A DNA stretch of 64,000 nucleotides. Source: CALBPI01 sp045110335 (lineage in GTDB: Bacteria; Pseudomonadota; Gammaproteobacteria; Steroidobacterales; Woeseiaceae). The position numbers and the translations under genes are program-made. The notes below the pieces were generated by a model, which saw only the letters and a list, made by a program, of their open reading frames with translations, made no database searches and had not been told where the DNA came from. Location: contig JBGCGB010000010.1 of assembly GCA_045110335.1 (NCBI GenBank), forward strand, positions 31,252 to 95,251. Direction: 5' to 3'. Below are positions 61,127 to 64,000 of this stretch, one piece after another (the first letter of the stretch is position 1; each line of letters starts with the position of its first letter).

Positions 61127-61941
61127 GGTGTCTCACCGGCTAGAACATGGGAAAGGCTGAGGTGTTTGTTTTTCTTTCGCGCCTGCCGGACAGCCAGCTT
61201 GAATTCGATGCGTTCGGACAATCTGCTCTTCTTGTAAAACGCTTCGATGAACGCGGGGCGTGACTGCAGTCGCGCCAGCCAGTCCGAAACGAGTGGGTAG
61301 TCCTCCCACAGATAAGTCATGCCCAGATCTTCGGCGCGATCAATCAAGGGTGCGAGTGAGATATCGACCAGTGACAGCGAGTCACCCAATATCCAAGGTG
61401 AATCCTGGAGCGATGCGTTGATCCGTGAAACGGTGGTGCGCAGTTCATAGTTGGCGTTGATGATGTCTTCGGTTTCAAACCCGGCGCCGCGATTCATCTT
61501 TTGGTAAAAACCCCGGCGGAGGGTTCTTTTCTTTCGCGAAGTCTCAAATGACTTCTTCGTTTTGATGAGCCGCAAGGTCGGCAAGAAAATCTGTTGAAAC
61601 GACGGTATGCGAATCGCCTTGGTTGGCACCTCTTCCATAAACCGCAGCCAACTTCGCATCCTGGCGCGACCCAATGCACTAGGCGGTGACAGGAGCGTTT
61701 CCGGGAAGGCTTCGTCCAGATATTCGAGGATGCAGGACGAGTCTACGATCACGTCATTGCCGTGGACCAATGTCGGGACGACCCCGTTTGGATTGATCTT
61801 TAAGTAATACTCTGAGACTTGTTCTTCTTTGCGAAAACTCATGGGCCTGGAGTGGTAAGTCAGGCCTTTCTCGGCGAGTGTCATGCGCACCTTTTGGCTG
61901 CAGGTAGAGTAATCGGCGTGGTAAAGCGTAAGATCGAACAT
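61123..61941 (-). CDS. Glutathione S-transferase family protein (maleylacetoacetate-isomerase-like)
   Basis: 272 residues. The N-terminal thioredoxin-like domain has LYHADYSTCSQKVRMTLAEKGL with the SxxC-type active-site region, NPNGVVPTLVHGNDVIVDSSCILEYLDEAFP (cis-Pro and glutathione-binding ES/SS), and the all-helical C-terminal domain has LVDISLAPLIDRAEDLG. It is cotranscribed with an FAH-family gene, the usual pairing for cis-trans isomerisation of maleyl ring-cleavage products. Divergent from TetR. Confidence 0.8.
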   Translation of the reverse strand: MFDLTLYHADYSTCSQKVRMTLAEKGLTYHSRPMSFRKEEQVSEYYLKINPNGVVPTLVHGNDVIVDSSCILEYLDEAFPETLLSPPSALGRARMRSWLRFMEEVPTKAIRIPSFQQIFLPTLRLIKTKKSFETSRKKRTLRRGFYQKMNRGAGFETEDIINANYELRTTVSRINASLQDSPWILGDSLSLVDISLAPLIDRAEDLGMTYLWEDYPLVSDWLARLQSRPAFIEAFYKKSRLSERIEFKLAVRQARKKNKHLSLSHVLAGETP

Positions 61942-61946
61942 TCAAA

Positions 61947-62001
61947 AATGGTACGACTGTTTCGTTTCTGAGTCAACAGAAATGGTACGATTGTTCCGTT
62001 T
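61947..62001. repeat. Paired 21-bp direct repeats, candidate TetR operators
   Basis: Copies at 61947-61967 and 61981-62001 share 19 of 21 bases, core GGTACGA(C/T)TGTT(T/C)CG, with a 34-bp period. Each is loosely palindromic (GGTACGA against TTGTTCC in the second copy). They fill the 117-bp divergent spacer between the GST operon and tetR. Confidence 0.65.
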
Positions 62002-62058
62002 TAGTGGTTATGCTTCAAACTACGGTCTGAAATTGCTCGAAAACGGGAAACGACAGTC

Positions 62059-62715
62059 ATGAAAATGCGCTACAAGAAATCCGAGGACACTCGCAAACTG
62101 CTATTAGATACGGCAGAGGCGTTGTTCGCTGAACGGGGGTTTTTCGGAGTTTCGGTCAGGGATATTACCGAAGCGGCAGGCGTACGGAATGCCAGCATCA
62201 ATTATCATTTCGACACGAAAGAGAACCTCTTCATGGCGGTGATCGAACGACGGATAGAGCCACTGGCCAGCGCCCGGATGGCATTGCTGGAGCCCATCGA
62301 ACTGAAGCCAGATGATCCAGCGCATACCGTTCGTTTGATCGCGGAGGCGTTCGCCGGGCCGATGCTTTCGTTTGCTCAAACCGGCGGCCCCGGCTGGAAG
62401 CACTATTGCATTCTGGTGGCGCACCTGGCCGTTCAAAAGCACTGGGGAGAGAATGCAGTGAGTTTGAAATACGACGTGCATGCGAAACGGTTTCTAAAAG
62501 CGCTTGAGACGACTTTCCCTGATTGCAGTCGCTATCGCATCCACGCTTGTTTCCAGTTTTTGCTAAGCACCACGCTCTATGCGGTGTGCGATAACAAACG
62601 CATCGACACGCTTTCCGATGGCACATATCGGTCCGAGGATATTGGCCGTCTTGAAGCGCCGTTCTTCGATTTCGTCACGGGCGGTATGCTGGCGGTTGCA
62701 AACGGTAGCGAATAG
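62059..62715 (+). CDS. TetR/AcrR family transcriptional regulator
   Basis: 218 residues. The N-terminal helix-turn-helix is typical: LLLDTAEALFAERGFFGVSVRDITEAAGVRNASINYHFDTKENLF. The C-terminal ligand domain is unlike well-known members by eye. It is divergent from the GST-FAH-cyclase operon across a spacer with two direct repeats, so it likely represses that operon and itself, with an aromatic-pathway compound as a reasonable but unproven inducer. Confidence 0.9.
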   Translation: MKMRYKKSEDTRKLLLDTAEALFAERGFFGVSVRDITEAAGVRNASINYHFDTKENLFMAVIERRIEPLASARMALLEPIELKPDDPAHTVRLIAEAFAGPMLSFAQTGGPGWKHYCILVAHLAVQKHWGENAVSLKYDVHAKRFLKALETTFPDCSRYRIHACFQFLLSTTLYAVCDNKRIDTLSDGTYRSEDIGRLEAPFFDFVTGGMLAVANGSE

Positions 62716-62835
62716 GGATCGAACCGATTTCTAGTAACACGGCGCATTGCGCTGAAGATGGGTCTGCTATGCGTAGCGATGCCAACAGTCAAAGTGCTAT
62801 CGTTAATCACACAGTTCCCGATGACAGGTAGAGTC

Positions 62836-63594
62836 ATGTTTAAGACAGTGCTATTCACCGTTGCGATGGCGTTAAGTGCGATAACAGCAAACGCTCAAGA
62901 TCTAACGCTAGACAAAACCGTTCGAGCCGATGAGATTCTGCAGCTACAGCGCTCATTCGGCCTGCCTTTTCAGGATGCCGTGGATGGTCGTCCGGCATTG
63001 TTGGTGTTGTCTTTGGGTTGCTCGCATTGCATCGAGCTTGCGACACGCTATCAAGATGGGCTGAAGCAATATTTCAAAGACAACAACCTCGAAGTCAGCC
63101 TGATAGAAATGCCGCAGGCGATCTCCCGAGGGCCGGATGCCTTGATCAAGGATGCGCAGAGGGCTGCCGGCACCGCTTCATTGCTATTTGAATGTTCCAG
63201 TGGGAAATCTGCAGATAGTTTGCTCGGATTGATGGCGGCGCTTGGTAGCGCTGCCAAAGCGATCGTTGGCGATACGCCTGACCCGAATGCTGCTGAAACC
63301 ACGAATTGGGCAAATTGGGTGTATCTGGCCACCGCCAATGAAGAGGACGCTTTGCAATCGGCTGCGATGACCGCGCTGGGTCGCGTTGTCGCGAACAGCA
63401 ACGTTGATCGCGCGTCCTGCGGTAAACAAGGCGAGGGCGAGCGGATGCGTGTGCGATTAACGGCGCTGCGCGATTTCAATGTCATCGAGGTGCCGGTGTT
63501 ATATCTGTTGCCCGATGAAAATCATGCCGAGTTAGAGGTGATTTCGTCGACAGCGCTTACGGCGATTGGGCGGTCGAATCAGTCTAGCCCATAG
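62836..63594 (+). CDS. Periplasmic thioredoxin-fold protein with CSHC motif
   Basis: 252 residues from ATG 62836, preceded by an AGGTAGAG ribosome site; upstream in-frame starts exist but the signal peptide (MFKTVLFTVAMALSAITANA) fixes this one. The mature protein has LLVLSLGCSHCIELATRYQDGLK, a CxxC at about residues 62-65 in DsbA/DsbG-like context, an alpha-helical insert, and a late EVPVLYLLP resembling the cis-Pro strand. It is likely a periplasmic thiol-disulfide protein. Partner unknown. Confidence 0.65.
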   Translation: MFKTVLFTVAMALSAITANAQDLTLDKTVRADEILQLQRSFGLPFQDAVDGRPALLVLSLGCSHCIELATRYQDGLKQYFKDNNLEVSLIEMPQAISRGPDALIKDAQRAAGTASLLFECSSGKSADSLLGLMAALGSAAKAIVGDTPDPNAAETTNWANWVYLATANEEDALQSAAMTALGRVVANSNVDRASCGKQGEGERMRVRLTALRDFNVIEVPVLYLLPDENHAELEVISSTALTAIGRSNQSSP

Positions 63595-63712
63595 CGAGTA
63601 TTAGCGGTCGTAGTCGAGAGCCAACCAAGAAAAATCTGGCTTAGGTGGTTATGCAATCGGCTATGCAACGGTGCTTTGTCAATCTGATCGCTGGGCAATA
63701 CCCGAGCCCAAA

Positions 63713-63988
63713 CTAACCAAAGTTCTTCAAAGAGCGCAAAAACAATCCAATACCGCCAACCAGCAACACCAAAATTACAATCAGATCGAATGCACTCATG
63801 CGAGTCATCTGTAACGTCATGTTGGCAATCACGCCAAAGATCAACGCCAGTAGCGAGCTGCCGGCTAATATCCAACCGATCCAGTTGCGGGAGTTGTAGA
63901 ACACCATGCCAATGCCGAACATGAACGGGATTAACACCATTCCGGAAGTGATCGAGAAATTACCAAACCCGAATACGCGCGAACCCAT
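63713..63988 (-). CDS. Small membrane protein at the right edge, possibly 5' incomplete
   Basis: 91 residues from ATG 63988, but the frame stays open to base 64000, so the true start may be outside the window. Three hydrophobic helices (GMVLIPFMFGIGMVFY; WIGWILAGSSLLALIFGVI; DLIVILVLLVGGIGLFLRSL). No family recognised. Confidence 0.55.
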   Translation of the reverse strand: MGSRVFGFGNFSITSGMVLIPFMFGIGMVFYNSRNWIGWILAGSSLLALIFGVIANMTLQMTRMSAFDLIVILVLLVGGIGLFLRSLKNFG

Positions 63989-64000
63989 GCCGAAGTTTGG

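Noticed and set aside
59200..63712. Duplicated tRNA 3' end marking an integrated element
   Set aside because: No second copy of the tRNA-Thr 3' segment and no integrase were seen within the window; the boundary remains only a suspicion.
63579..63875. 98-residue minus-strand ORF near the right edge
   Set aside because: It is out of frame with, and overlapped by, the hydrophobic 91-residue ORF and shows no coding character.

Overview
The window looks like chromosomal core DNA of a gammaproteobacterium. Several gene orders are classic for that class: rhlB divergent from trxA-rho, aroQ-accB-accC-prmA, dusB-fis-purH-purD, groES-groEL, and birA followed by a pantothenate kinase and tRNA-Thr. PlsB, Fis and the RhlB-type helicase point the same way. 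A full-length magnesium-chelatase H subunit (BchH) preceded by PpsR/CrtJ-type boxes suggests that the organism is, or recently was, an aerobic anoxygenic phototroph. No other photosynthesis gene is present here.

Layout. 1-9158: a truncated DsbA-fold isomerase-like gene, a small hydrolase, a lipoprotein and a PhzF protein (plus strand); glucokinase (minus); plsB-trhO (plus); a DUF465 protein and cysQ (minus); yrfG (plus). 9155-12578: rhlB divergent from trxA-rho, with a 344-bp control region full of repeats. 12609-23557: one long minus-strand gene string read aroQ-accB-accC-prmA-(zinc-ribbon DUF3426 protein)-dusB-fis-purH-purD-moeA, linking fatty-acid, shikimate, translation and purine functions. 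23640-28009: a four-gene minus-strand membrane glycosylation operon (GT-C-like protein, methyltransferase, flippase-like protein, GT2). 28010-28195 is the divergent region with two TGT-N12-ACA boxes and a sigma70-like promoter that lead into bchH (28196-31966). 32006-35426: a PLP-dependent Cys/Met enzyme, a HAD-PlsC fusion and a monoacylglycerol-lipase-like hydrolase. 35676-39822: nhaA, a TlpA-like thioredoxin and dsbD (minus). 39956-42149: groES-groEL with a CIRCE operator, a heat-shock-like -35 element and an intrinsic terminator.

42236-47844 holds three consecutive membrane-anchored hybrid histidine kinases of the same architecture; the last has a degenerate receiver. 48027-49900 (minus) is an ArsR-SdpI-hydrolase operon with a palindromic operator. 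50150-54112 (minus) is a tandem pair of S9 prolyl-oligopeptidase paralogs: the promoter-proximal copy has an intact triad and the second copy has lost all three catalytic residues. 54225-59071 (plus): Kelch lipoprotein, EamA transporter, plsY, birA without its DNA-binding domain, coaX and a SPOR-like protein, then tRNA-Thr(UGU). Beyond the tRNA the usual tRNA-Tyr/Gly/Thr-tuf continuation is absent. Instead there is a small catabolic block (GST, FAH hydrolase, cyclase) divergent from a TetR regulator, a periplasmic CxxC protein and a small membrane protein at the right edge.

The most unusual items are the solitary bchH with tandem PpsR-like boxes overlapping its promoter, the paired active/inactive S9 peptidases, the kinase triplet, and a DsbD with a duplicated N-terminal domain. 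All assignments are by reading sequence and recalling families; no database search was possible.
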